From assembly GCF_008831285.2 (NCBI RefSeq), contig NC_045148.1, positions 20,639,002 through 20,703,001 of the forward strand: DNA of 64,000 bases, given 5' to 3'. Under the pieces are notes generated by a model. That model searched no databases and was not told the origin of the DNA. It worked only from the letters and a program-made list of their open reading frames with translations. The first letter of the stretch is position 1, and each line of letters starts with the position of its first letter. Made by a program: the position numbers and the translations under genes. The DNA is from Nymphaea colorata. Lineage: Eukaryota > Streptophyta > Magnoliopsida > Nymphaeales > Nymphaeaceae. Shown piece after piece: positions 1-15,038 of the stretch.

Positions 1-408
1 CTCCCCTTCCTACCATCTGATGTTGAAGGAGTGATCTTTTGCTTGGTTCAAGGCAAAACATTCCTCACAGGCAAAGCCTTTGTATAATGACTGCTATCTC
101 ATATTGAAGAAGCAAAAACATGATTATATTTGCCCCAAGGGGCGTACTGCTGCGGGTTGGCGGCGTATAAGCAATGCTATCTCCAGTTTGAACCCTTAGG
201 TTCGGACACTGGGTATCATAAGATTATTCAGGTTCCGAAGCAATCCTAAACCCTCCGAGAAAAAGAGTGAGGTTTCAGCTCTCTCTCTCTCTCTCTTCGT
301 TTTTAGTAAAAAATAAGTCAAGTTTTATAATTTAAACTTCATAAGTCTGTATCACAGTCATGCCCAACAAAACCTGTGGACTATGTTAAATCGTGCTTCA
401 ATTTCTTA

Positions 409-478
<70 letters not shown>

Positions 479-1424
479 CAAAAGAAAATAAAAATATTAT
501 GGGCTGGTTTTATGATGATTTTCAGGAGTAACATAGTTAGGGATGGATGCTAGGCGATCTGGATCTAGAAATTAGTCCGATTAAGTGCGATTCAATTAGC
601 ATAAGATCCAACACTTTTATGTAGCTGGATGGGAACTTTATCATATCGACATTGAAGTCAGACTTAGATTTGATTACAAAACTGCATATTGAATCTGAAT
701 CCAGTAACCAGAATTGGAATTTAGTAATCAGATATTCGATCCATTAAATCCAAGTTTTGCATGTCTTTAATTTATTGTGATATGCTGGGTTAGGGAAGAG
801 ATGCACTGACATTATTGGCCTCCTCCAGTTTGAAACCCTTAAGTTGATTTTGCGTTAAGCAGTGGACCTGTCATCTGAAACTATGATCCAATATGACATC
901 AGGTTTGCGGAGCTGGATCCCGTTTAAAATAAGTTCATTGATACAGGATCTGCTTCATAAAAGGACTGAAGAAACAATCTTGACGTAGAAGATGCTGAAT
1001 CCAAACGATCTTTATCCAAATCCAAACTTGATTTATTAGATTAATGATCTGAAGTCTTGAAGAATCCGTCCAAACAAATCTAAATCTGATCAATTTATAA
1101 TTTTGAATCTTACTTTCCGGATTCGAATCCAGAAATATGTGAAGCTGGTGAGTGACTGCAATTCCATTTGCCAAACGCTGAGTGGGTTTCCACTTTCCAG
1201 TTTCCAACCCAAACGAGTTTGTCAAAATTTCCGACAGCACCTTACGCCTAGCGTCCATCTCCACGATGTACGGTGAATAAAAAAGCTGAATTTTCGGTCA
1301 ATTCAAAAAAAGGTTGAAATTTATAAGTTTCTACTTCTCCCGCATACTTTCTCTCTCATTCAGGTGAAGTCTTAGAGAGAGATATTAGGGAGAGGGAGAG
1401 AGGAGGAGGAGGAAGAAGAAGAAG
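1..1424. other. upstream intergenic region of the FYVE gene
   Basis: No coding region is supported here. The stretch is AT-rich and contains a CT run near 280-297 and a long AT microsatellite. The last 60 bases before the ATG at 1425 are a GA-rich purine tract typical of a plant 5' UTR. No clear TATA box was identified. Confidence 0.5.
411..476. repeat. (AT)n microsatellite
   Basis: About 33 uninterrupted AT dinucleotides, read directly. Confidence 0.95.
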
Positions 1425-4400
1425 ATGTTAGAGAAGATTGGGTTGCCTCCGAAACCGTCGCTTCGAGGAAACAATTGGGTGGTTGATGCCTCTCATTGTC
1501 AAGGATGTTGTTCCCAATTCACCATGTTCAATCGGAAGGTACTCTTTTTCTCTGGTTGCTTTCCTTTCTGTTTTCTTATCGAGGTTCCATCGGTTTGCCA
1601 CTACTGGTTTTAGATCTTCATCGGTGCAGTTTTCCTCCAAAAAAACCAATCCGTCGTCTGATTTGGTCAAATAACTGGTGTAGGGCAGCATGGATGATTT
1701 AATTTGGTCAATCTCGCTCGGCATAGTAGATAGGATGAAACATATCTGAAGATTTAGAGTCTTCAAGAAGTTTGTCCGTTTTACGTTTTTTTCTGTTGCA
1801 TTCAAGTTTTTAGGTTCTAGGGTTTTGGTGATCATATGAAAGGTTGAGTTGGTTTGCTTTTGTTTTCTGAGTTCTGAGTCATGTTGGAGTTGTATGTTTC
1901 TTTATCGTAATATACGACTTGGTGTTTTCTGAATGTTGGTGGTCGCTTATCTATCTGATTGTTGATGATTGGTCAATCGATTTTATCATGTTCGGAGGCT
2001 TTTTTGGGTCATAGGGATCTTTTCAGATTCTGCCTGCTCGTTGATAACCAATTTCTGTGTGCGATCGCCTTAATTCATTGTAATGGCGCTGCGGACCTGC
2101 CACCCTTTGATAGAATGAACGGTAGATAGAATCCACTCTTATGCTTGCGTCTATAGAATGATATATGGGCAAATGGAAGCGTTCATTATCAACATTTAGC
2201 TTTCAGTAGCAATTTCAGCTTTGCAAGGGATAAAGAAAACATAATTTCTTTAGGAACACCATGACCTTTCCTTGAAATTGATTTAGAAGGACGTGCGTGT
2301 GGGGAGAGAAATGATTGGCAATTATACTTTATATGGTGACAATTTTCTTATACTTTGTGATGAACGGATTGGCAATTATTTGTAATTGTGTGTACTATTT
2401 TAAGAAGGCAATTGCTTTCTCTGTTAATGTTTGGTTAACACTGAAGATAAGGTGTCGATTTAAGTTTGGTTAGCCTTACAAATTTGGTGGCTTTTTCCAT
2501 GTTCATCAAAATTTATAATTGGTAGTATGCTCCTTCCAGTTGACTGTCCAAAAAGATAGGTACTGTTTAATGATATATCTTCGTTCATTACCAATGAGAT
2601 AAGTTGCTTTTAAGTTTTCTAGGCTTGCAAATTTTGGTTGCTTTTGCCTTTCGCCATGTTCATCAAAATCTGTCATTGGTGGTATGCACCTTCCAACAGG
2701 CTATTTTCTTTTGTTACCTGGTAAATGAATGAGAACATGATATGGATATCTGTCTTTTGGCTTGTGGATGTGCACACATGCGGTGACTTTTTTCTGAAAC
2801 TAGAGGAGAACTAAGTGGGATCTCTCTCTTTGTAAGAGTACTAAATTTTCCTGATGTTTTCATTCCTTAGAGCACCTAAATACTCCTGGCCACTATAATC
2901 AGGAAAGTTAATTCTTATCAGGCAACTAAATACAAATGCATCAACATGGTTTTTGCAGCTATAATCACTAAGTCCCTTTTTCTGTTGCATGTAACTTAGG
3001 CTTTTCATTTTAGTGAACTGGCTGACTATGTCGTTCTGCCTGCTTGACTGTTTCGTCTCTGGTTACAGCATCATTGCCGCAGATGTGGAGGGCTGTTTTG
3101 CAATAATTGCACTCAGGAGAGGATGTATTTGCGTGGCCAAGGAGATTCACCAGTGAGAATATGTGATCCTTGCAAAAAGCTAGAAGAAGCAGCAAGACTG
3201 GAGGCCCGACATGGATACAAGATTAGAGCTGCAAAAGGTACTTTGGGTTGGTCTGTAGCACAGTCACAAATATTGCAAGATTTTTGGAAAGCTTGCAATA
3301 TTTACGAGAAAAACTGGTAAAAAAGAAACACGGAAAAATCTTGCCAAAAAAGAAAACCTTGCAATCTTTTTTGTGATTTTCCCAAAAATTTGGGTTTTTG
3401 TTAAATTTAAGGATTTTTATACTTCTTTAATTTTTTAAAAATGACTGAGGTTTTGCGGAGACATTCCTAAGAAAAATAAATTTGCTGAATAATACCCCTC
3501 ACTGATATTTTCTTTGGAGCAATATGACAATGGTTTACAGAAACAAGTCAACAACCAACACAGAATCAATTCTGATTGTTACTGACTAATGAAGCCTTTT
3601 GTCAACAATACATCAGTTATATAGAAAGTTGATTACAGGCATTGAGAATTCCCAAGGACTAGGAATTCAGGAAGATGTACAATTGTGGTGATAAAAGTGG
3701 CACAATTGACAATACTAATAACTAGTAAGATGAATGGATCCACTTCAATAGAGATGCATTCGGGATAAGACAAACAGTGAAGAGACTTTTGAGGTGTAAA
3801 CTTATATCACAGTTATAAAAGTTATTTAAAGGGTTCAAAGCCTTGTGATCATTTGACTTGAATTTTTCTAGTTGATGGTTATTGGTAATGATGGCTTAAC
3901 TGCTGAATCACATCCAAGTGACAGCTCATGGAGCATGTTGAGAGGGAGGAGTCTGGAAATTTTGGGAAAATACAAGTAATTCTGGTTAAAATAATCGTTA
4001 TTGAGGAAAAAAAATCTTTAGAATTTCTAAGTTGCACAAAATCTGTAATATATCAGCATATTTTGAGCTTACATTTACATTAAAATTAATATCTCCCTTA
4101 ACGAGTAGACATTTAACAGAAGTTTGATACTATTACATATTTTATTCTCCATTTTTCTTAATAAATCTTCAAGATTATGATAGGGGTGGATATGCTAAAG
4201 TTGAAGTCCACTGCCTCGACCATGTATTTGTGCATGAATATTGCTACACCATGCACCTGTTCTTGTATGGTTTACTTAATTCTTCATACAAGATCATGTA
4301 TTGTTTACTTGATTCTTCATACAAGGTCATGCAGAATATCTATACGAGATTTGCGGTCTCGTTTGGTGTGAACACAGCCGTTTACATATGTACTTCCATA

Positions 4401-7400
4401 TAGCACAGATATATTCAAAATTGTGTATCTAGTTATCATATCATGCATCTGTGCAGGTTCCTCCAAACCAGCAACAAAACCAGAGGATGAGTTAGATCTC
4501 ATCCTTGGTACTGATGGAAAGCACAGCTTACGGTCTGTGGAGGATATGGTTTCTGATGTTCTTGCAGCTGGTACTTCTTCACAGAAATTTGAAGCCACCC
4601 AGCGAAGGGAATTTGACATCTCTGGAAGCAGGTCTTCTAGTGCAGATGATATAGGATCTGGCGATCCAGAGGACTTGCGGAAGAGAGCTCAGGAAGAGAA
4701 AAGAAAGTATAATATTCTAAAACGTGAAGGAAAATCTGATGAAGCGCTTCGTGCCTATAAGCGAGGAAAGGAGCTTGAGAGACAAGCTGCATCATTAGAA
4801 CTTGCTCTACGGAAGAAACAAAAAAATCCTTCTTCTGTGCTCACTTCCCTAAGCTCTGATAGAGCAAATAATCAAGCTTCAAGTTCTGGCAGGAAGACAA
4901 AGTCAGACAAGCAAGGTAAAGAAAAAGATGACCTCACTTCTGAACTAAAAGAGCTTGGATGGTCAGAAGCAGACTTGCATGATGCCGATAAGAAGCCTGA
5001 AAAAATGACACTGGAAGGCGAGCTGATTAATCTTCTCAAGGAAGTCCCTCAAAAATCTAGTCTCAGAAAAGAAACGAATGATGCTGACAAGGCCCGGATA
5101 GTTGCTCTGAAAAGAAATGCTTTAAAGCTCAAACGCGAAGGAAGACTTGCAGAGGCAAAGGAGGAGTTAAGGCAAGCTAAAATCTTAGAGAAGGAACTAG
5201 AGGAGAAGGAATTTTTGGGTGATGACAATGATGAATCTGATGATGAAATAGCTGCTCTTATTTGTTGTATGGATAATGACAACCATGACAATACAGAAAC
5301 AAACTTTGCTAGTGATGTCAATTTGAACTTAAGCTACATTATAGATGCTGGCGATGGGATTGCTGTTGATGGTGATTTTGATGTAACGGATGATGATATG
5401 AATGATCCAGAGATAGTGGCAGCCTTGAGATCATTTGGCTGGGAAGAAGAACCAGCTATGCCATCTTCTGTGAACCTTGAGGCTCTAAGAAATGAAGTGC
5501 TTTCTTTGAAGAGAGAAGCAGTAAGATTAAAACGTGAAGGTAATAATGCAGCAGCCATGGAGCAGCTAAAGAAAGCCAAGCTTCTAGACGAAGACCTTCA
5601 ACATTTCCAGTCTGAAGGTACCAACTGCCAAGCAACTACTACTACATTCCGATCTTCAGCAGATACCCATGCATTCAGTGAAGATACTAAGACTACAAGA
5701 AGTCTTGTTTCCACACGTTCATCCAAAAGCAAATCAGAAATCCAGAAGGAGTTATTGGGACTTAAAAGGAAAGCTCTTGCACTTAGGAGGGAGGGAAGGG
5801 TGGATGAAGCTGAGGAAGAACTGAAAAAATGCAAAGCCTTAGAGATTCAACTAGATGAGGTTGAAAATGCTAAAAAAATGGCACCTACTATTGGAAAGGG
5901 TTCGGGTTTTGATGATGAGCTTCATGGTATTTCTGGGAATTCTGTGCTTCCTGAGGAAGGAATGGAGGAGGTTTCGGAAGAAGATATGCATGATCCCTCG
6001 TTATTATCAATCCTTAACACTCTTGGTTGGACGGATGGAGATGAACCTCATGTGACTGGTCCACTTGAATCTTCCAACAGAGTGAACCATGCCGTGGTTC
6101 CTGATAATGGCACTTCTGAACTGGAAGTTAAGGTGAGGCGAAACAGAGCAGAAATCCAGAAGGAGTTGTTATCGGTCAAAAGGAGGTCTCTTGCTTTAAG
6201 ACGCCAAGGGAAGTTGGAAGAGGCAGAGGTAGAGCTCAAGAAAGCTAAGGTGTTGGAAGATGAAATGAAAGAAATGGATTCCTCACAGATGGATTTGACA
6301 GTCGGTGTGGAAGACACAGTAGTCAAGAACCCGAAGGAAACTAATTTTGGACACTTGAATGTAACCAAGCAACAACAACAACAAGAAGCTGGAAAAATTG
6401 GAGAGGAAAGAAGCAGTTTTTCTGCCTTGTCATCATTATCATTGAAAAATGGAGGATCAGGAGATGGTGCAGCCTCAGCAATGGATGCTAAGGTACAGAG
6501 GACTAGAGCCGAAATCCAGAAAGAACTATTGGGGATCAAAAGGAGGTCCCTTGCCTTGCGGCGTCAAGGAAAGCTTGAGGAGGCAGAAGAGGAGTTAAAG
6601 AAAGCGAAAATATTGGAGGCTCAAATTGAGGAGATTGATTCCTTAAAAGAGAGTCCTGTTTTGGATTTGAATTCTGTTTTTGATAATGAACTGACACACC
6701 TGGCGTTTGGATCTTCTGCTCTAAGCAAGCAGAAGGATGGTGCTGGACTATCGGCTGAGGAAACCTCAATGGGTGTAGATACGCGAGATGCTCCAGTAAT
6801 TGTTGATGCCATGAAAGGTACTGATTTGAAGAAAAACAACTTTGCTGAACATCCTGGAAGAAAATTAGAAACTTCAGTGCTGGTAACCTCTCAGAATGAG
6901 CCAAATATGTCCAAGTCACTTGCTGGATTGCATGGGTCCTTTGACCTATTGCAGGAGGAAAGTCTATCTGCTCTTGTTTTGCCTCAAGCGACGAAGCCTT
7001 CTTACATATCAGATTTACTAACGGGAGAGGACTTGGTTGGAAGTCATTTAACTCACAGGAGAGCGAATGATAGCGAAGCTCTTTCCACTTCTAATGCTGA
7101 AGGTGGAACCTCATCTGTACAATTGCTGCAAACCTTTGAACCCGATGCAACCAAGGAAAAAACAAACATCAAGGATGGGTTTTCGTCTGGTGCTATCCTT
7201 GTAGATGGGGTTAGAGAGCACGCAAAGACCTCTGGGTCCTTCAGAACAGTAGCAGAAGTAGATTCTCATGCTAAAAATACATCTGTCAAGAGCATTGCAG
7301 ATCAAGTTTCTCCCCAACAAGAGATTTTGGCTCACAAAAGAAGGGCTGTTGCTTTGAAGAAAGAAGGGAAACTTGCAGAAGCCAAAGAAGAACTAAGACA

Positions 7401-8103
7401 TGCCAAGATCTTGGAGCAGGGCCTGGAAGCTGGTGGAGACAACAAGAAAGGCAACAGTCCTGCTGCATCTGATCCTGGAAGGAAGCAACATACTCGGTCA
7501 TTCTCTAGCACGCAAAGTGTTACTTTGCCACATGATTCTGCTTCTAGTGACACTTCCATATCTCCAGAGAGTAAACACCAAGGACAAGCTCACAAGCCAG
7601 TTTCTGGTCGAGATCGCTTCAAGTTGCAGCAGGAGTGTCTTTCTCACAAGCGCCAAGCTTTGCGGCTAAGAAGAGAGGGTCAAATGGAGGAATCTGAAAG
7701 GGAGTTTGAACTGGCAAAAGCCCTCGAAAGTCAGCTGGAAGAAGCACCTAACAACCGAACTCCTGATGTTAGTGCAGAGGCAACAGACGATGTGTCTGTT
7801 GAGGATCTCCTTGATCCTCAACTCCTCTCTGCTCTTCAAGCAATAGGTATTCCGGGCCTTGGACTTCCAACACCAACCCCACAGGTCCGTGAAGCTAAAG
7901 GTAACATCCCAAGGCAGCAAGTTAGTTCAAACGTTGGCTCTAGTAAAAATCCAAGTCAAGAGAGATCCCAGCTGGAAGAGCAGATTAAAGCAGAAAAGGT
8001 GCAAGCTCTTCACTTGAAACGGGCTGGAAAACCGGCTGAAGCAATGGATGCTCTTCGCCGTGCTAAGCTGCTGGAGAAGAAGCTTAATTCTCTATCTTCC
8101 TAG
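1425..8103 (+). CDS. FYVE zinc-finger protein with nine helical repeats (about 1309 aa, three exons)
   Basis: Exons 1425-1538, 3069-3237 and 4457-8103 have GT/AG borders and join in frame to about 1309 codons. Exons 1-2 make a canonical FYVE finger: WVVD at residues 18-21, basic RKHHCRRCGG at 37-46, RIC at 68-70, and eight zinc ligands (C25, C28, C41, C44, C49, C52, C70, C73). FYVE fingers bind phosphatidylinositol 3-phosphate on endosomes. Exon 3 encodes nine copies of a 35-aa charged helical hairpin (pattern LKR-A-LKREGK-EA-EEL-AK-LE) and four copies of an acidic motif resembling DP-LL-L-GW, separated by Ser-rich linkers. The hairpin resembles the DM14 repeats of CC2D1/Lgd proteins, which bind ESCRT-III; that link is inference. 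Plant homologues, such as Arabidopsis At1g61690 as I remember it, are annotated only as phosphoinositide-binding. The first exon is tiny and its ATG is chosen because the zinc finger needs it. The 3' end converges on RPL8. Confidence 0.9.
4264..4329. repeat. 33-bp tandem duplication in FYVE-gene intron 2
   Basis: Two adjacent 33-base units, the second starting at 4297, differ at a few positions. They lie about 130 bases before the exon 3 acceptor and show no evident function. Confidence 0.75.
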
Positions 8104-9109
8104 TAGTTGAGATTGCCAAGTTTTTTACCATGGATGTCATGTGTACAGTTCAGATTCAGAATGTGTTTTGTAACTTGAGTTGTACATGCATTCACTTACG
8201 AGGTGGCATCCCGGCATGGTTGTTGCTGCGTCTGTTACATGTTCAATAATCGCTTTTATCTTGTGTGCAAGAAATGTTAAAGGTTCCTTTGCATGAAAGG
8301 TTTCTATCTTACAACCTTTAATGGGGCCTCCAAAATTCACATCTGAAACTGGCAAGGAACCAGCTGTTTCTCCGCTTTATGTAATGACTCGTCATTCATA
8401 CATGTGTATAACACGTCATACACTATTCGGTTCCAAGACATGCTTTTTCCCCTCTACTTCTTAAACCAATGTACTTGTTAAACCCATACCATAATACTTT
8501 TTGCTATTTCATAACTTCCATCCAAATCCCTGAATCGACAACTTGCCAATTCCATTCAATTTTGGATTTTCTAAAAGCTGTTACAAACTAACGCCCTTTG
8601 GCACGACTTTTTCGACAGGAATTGTTGTTAAAGTAGTATAAAATGTTTAAGTTTACTATACAAGTGTTTCCAAGAAAAACCCCCATATATTCGGCTTGTT
8701 CGAAACATTGTCACGAAATTAACTTTGTCAATACGACTTTAATCAAATCTTATAAACCACTTTTTCTTGAACTTATTTTTTACGCAGATCGTTTCATCGT
8801 TATTTTTGGAATTAAAGGTCTCCCATTTAGTGTCAGTGAATTTTGACTATTATTTGATGAGACAACATTCAAAAGATAAGAATCTTTTAAGTTGCAACCA
8901 ACACTCCATAGCCAAAATTGTAAAATTCAGAACTAATCCAGCATAAAAAGAAAACTCCACAATGTTCTAACAGAAGGCAGAACATATGACCCACTCCACA
9001 AAGAGTGGTAATCAAGAACAAAACTACAGAATCCCCAATAGAAGAACGAGTAAATTTTAAAGTCTGTAAGAACAACAAAATAAAGAAAAAGGAAAATCAG
9101 AAATAGATC
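8104..9109. other. convergent 3' intergenic region between the FYVE gene and RPL8
   Basis: About 1 kb of AT-rich sequence holding the 3' UTRs of the two convergent genes. Short frames here show no family resemblance. I see no RNA gene or element. Confidence 0.6.
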
Positions 9110-11570
<2,461 letters not shown>

Positions 11571-11668
11571 CGCAAGCGGCGGCGACGACGACGGCGAATG
11601 AAGAAAGACGGAAGAGGGAGGAAGGAGGAAGAAGAAGAAGAGGATGGAGGCTAAATGGATGCCGCTGC

Positions 11669-11676
11669 TAGGGTTT
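11669..11676 (-). promoter_or_regulatory. telo-box upstream of RPL8
   Basis: On the minus strand this reads AAACCCTA, about 100 bases upstream of the RPL8 start codon. Telo-boxes are a well-known element of plant ribosomal-protein and translation-gene promoters. Confidence 0.7.
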
Positions 11677-11750
11677 TTACTCCCGCTGGTGTCGGATCGG
11701 ATACGGTTTGGAACACAATTGATCCAACTCGAGACCCGATTCAACTTCTT

Positions 11751-13950
11751 CTCTTCCCCCTTCGGTAGTTTCCCTTTGTAGCCTTAGTTGCCCATATAAA
11801 CTTTTGCTGCCAAGTAGTTTAACATGGCCCTTGTTAAACTATATGGTTTAAAAAAATTCAGAATTCTAAAAAAACATTTATATGATCATCTTAAACTCTG
11901 AAGTGTTCTATTCTATTAACTCTTTAAAAAAATCGGGTATTGATCTCATTTCATTACAACTTTAAGATTACTAGCCTTGGAGTTTTATGTCGCCAAGCAA
12001 ATGACAGCATTTCTCAAGATGGGTATGTTTAGGAACAAAATGAAGAGTCTTATGATTAATCGTAGATGTCAGGAATGGATTTAAATATGAACAGCAAGTA
12101 TTCAGCTAGTGTAAACTTGCTTTCAGTAAGCGTTCTAGGTATATATTTTGAATCAACACAAAATAACTGGGTTTGCAAATAAGTAGGCTGTGCTTAAAAG
12201 ATCTTTCGATTCTAACTCTGGAATAAATGCAACTTATGTTATAAACATTAGCTACTTGACTCGGTAAAGTTTTTAAGGGTTATGGAGCTTGTGAACGAAC
12301 CATCAAGGTTTAAGCATCAAAACTAAATCTGAACTTAACTATGGTTGAACTTACTGCGTGCAATAACTCCATACCTGTATTGCAAAAACTACGATGCTAA
12401 GTACAACTTTAAACTTTGGATTGCATAAGAGAAGGCCTGCGTGAAAGCATCCATGCTTTTGCATGCCCCTTTGTTTGTTTTTTTTTTTTTGCTTTGAATA
12501 TCCATTTTTTAAAATTTCTTCGGTTAGATCATGTTAATTCTGATCAATATGTTATAGAATGCTAGCAAATTTTCTCGCTTTTCTGATAAACTGAGACCTC
12601 GATTCAATCGACTTACACCTGATATTGTAAGTAATGTTCCCCATTATATGAGGCATTACGATACCTAAGTTAAATATGAAGGCAATCCTGAATTTAGTTT
12701 CAGAGATGTCATTCTGCTGTATTAGCTATTTTATGATATAAATTCGGAACAGAGCAACTGACAAGACGATATGCTTTCAGATCTTAGTAAATGTACACTT
12801 TTGTCTAGTTGGAAGTTGCACGTTTACCTTTGGAACAAAATATTATACATTTGCAGTTGTTTCTTTTCTCATTTTTCAGGTCTTTTAGAAATTTGCTATC
12901 CAAACACCTAAGTTTTACAAACCAGTTTTTGAATTACAAAATCCAGTTCTTATCTAGAGATTTAGTCTAACAAAACACGGTAAACACCCCTTAAGGTGAA
13001 AAACTGGAACTCAAGATTGATTTCATTGTCATAATTAGTGTTTTTCGTGTTTCTGTGGGAGCCTATTCTTACCCGTTAACACAAAGAATTTAAAGTTTTA
13101 TGGCAACTTCGAAATTGTGGACGGAAATTTATTTTTTTTGATACCCCTTCAAGTATCGGCAGATATTCAAGTTAATAAATTTCTATTATTTGCAACGCGC
13201 ATGTATAGGCTGTTTGCAGTATATACGTATTTTTGTTAACGTAAATTTGATACTGTTATGCAATTAATGGTCATTTTTATGTGAAATTATAGTTTCATTT
13301 TTTAGTTAATATAATTCTTTTTTTCACGCATACGTTCTTTAAGATTTTTTACGTCATATGTATCTTATTTGATAGTCGATAGACACACTTTCACAACGTT
13401 GCGTAGAACACAGCCGAATCTGCTTGGATCATGCCTGAACAAGTTATAGGTACGACAATTTGTCTTCTTGGTCTCCGCGACGTTAAGGGAGATTACATAG
13501 AACTGGCAGTAGGTAGGCTCGTGTAGTCCAATTTGCAACATCTGTACTCATCCCAGTCTGAATGCTGTGGAGATTACAGAGCATGCTTAATGTGGAGAAT
13601 CATCTTGGTGCTTGAAACACAGACATCATGATGCAATCCACCATGCCATATCCCTGCTTATTCAAACTTTCCAAGAAAAATGTCCATCTGAACTCCAGAC
13701 AGCCGTCCTGATATATCTACATTTGTATGAACTTGCTCATGTTCCACGTAAGTGGAAAGTGGAAACTGTAAGCATGATTTTCGCCGCAGTACTGCTGCCT
13801 CGCTTCCTTACTAGAGATTTGAAAGGAAAAAATATCTATTTTTTTATCACGAGAAGCAAATGCTTTGGTCATTGCATGTGAAACAATTCGGTGGGAACCG
13901 GACACGAAACAAATATCAGATACTTGCGCTGCTAACATTTCGTGGCATCA
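11751..13950. other. intergenic region without recognised genes
   Basis: Over 2 kb of AT-rich sequence. The short open frames, the longest 89 codons at 13612-13881, show no domain or codon pattern that I recognise. Confidence 0.5.
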
Positions 13951-13992
13951 GCGAAGTCCAACCTCAGATCCTCCTGCAAACTGTATTCCAGT

Positions 13993-14223
13993 TCAACTCG
14001 TTACCTCCATAAGTACAGTTCTAGAAAAATAATCTTTCCCCGTCTCCAATAAATGCAGACTTGCGACATTCCACTGCAAGTATGAGCTACAGTCAATTGT
14101 GCCGAAATATGCATGCTGAAGCTCATCGTTACAAACTTCAGCCACACATACCTCATGCATGTTGTCAGCAGCAGGCAACGCAACTGTAAGACCCACGATT
14201 TTTGTTAAGTTTTTCTTAAACAT
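13993..14223 (-). repeat. copy 1 of a dispersed, frame-preserving repeat
   Basis: About 240 bases closely related to 21838-22053 in the same orientation. Both copies are open on the minus strand and share a peptide with the core CVAE-C-DELQHAY. It may be an eroded exon or part of an old element. I do not recognise the protein. Confidence 0.5.
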
Positions 14224-14756
14224 TTGGATTGTGAATTAGGGAAGAATCAAATGAAAGATACACTTAAAACTGTCAAGTTAATTTTAAATGAGACATTTGA
14301 GGAAAAGATGGAGTTAAGAGCATACTTAACCACATTTTACATCAATTAAAATCCTCATTGTGCTACAGCCCTAAACGAGCACGTCCAGCAATAGAAAGAG
14401 AGAGAAAAAAAGGAGTTGCTGCCAAGATTTTCAAAGGTATTGAATCTAGCATGAAGCTTGTATATTTTGAGTTCTTATAGATACATATGCACGAGGGTTT
14501 ATGAATTTATACGCCTAAACATGAATCTATGCATGAGTTATTGTATGATGGTAATGCTACACAATGTTCTTAGTTCGATTCATCTATGGTTTTCTAGAAG
14601 CAAAGCATGCTAGGTGTAAGGCATGTTAATTCAATCGACCCTAAAACAGAGCATGTCTCTCTAAGTTAAGGGCTCTGGTAGAGGATTCAAACCAACGACA
14701 GATACAGAACAAGGAAAAGAATCTTTATTATATACCAGAACCCTCACGGAGGGTCT

Positions 14757-14761
14757 GGCCA
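14757..14761. repeat. target-site duplication GGCCA (left) of copia element B
   Basis: These five bases immediately before the TG of the 5' LTR are repeated at 19794-19798 after the CA of the 3' LTR. Confidence 0.9.
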
Positions 14762-15025
14762 TGTTAAAATTGTAAATATAGCTAGGTTGTCTTGAACGTT
14801 AGAAAAATCAAACGACTCATTTTCCAACGTTCAAGACTCCAACGATGCTCTTTGGCTCCTTCCTTATTTAGCACTCTATCATTAGGAAATTTTCCATATG
14901 CCGTTGAAATGAAACGTTGTACCATTCTTGTATATATTATACCATATAATGAAAAGGTAAGACAATTTACTGGCCATTTCTGCCCGTCTCTCTCTTTTCT
15001 CACGTTTTCATGAGGGAATTCCACA
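14762..15025 (+). repeat. 5' LTR of copia element B (264 bp)
   Basis: Starts TGTTAAAATTG, ends CCACA, and is followed directly by the tRNA-Met-type primer-binding site. It carries about 28 bases near its start that are missing from the 3' LTR. Confidence 0.92.
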
Positions 15026-15038
15026 TGGTATTAGAGCC

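Noticed and set aside
5049-7920. Many minus-strand and alternate-frame ORFs of 60-163 codons inside the FYVE gene exon
   Set aside because: They are antisense shadows of a repetitive coding exon (Ser/Leu/Phe-rich complements of Lys/Glu codons) without any domain.
14640-14700. tRNA-like GGTTTGAATCC on the minus strand
   Set aside because: No acceptor stem or anticodon arm can be placed around it. It is a B-box-like match only.
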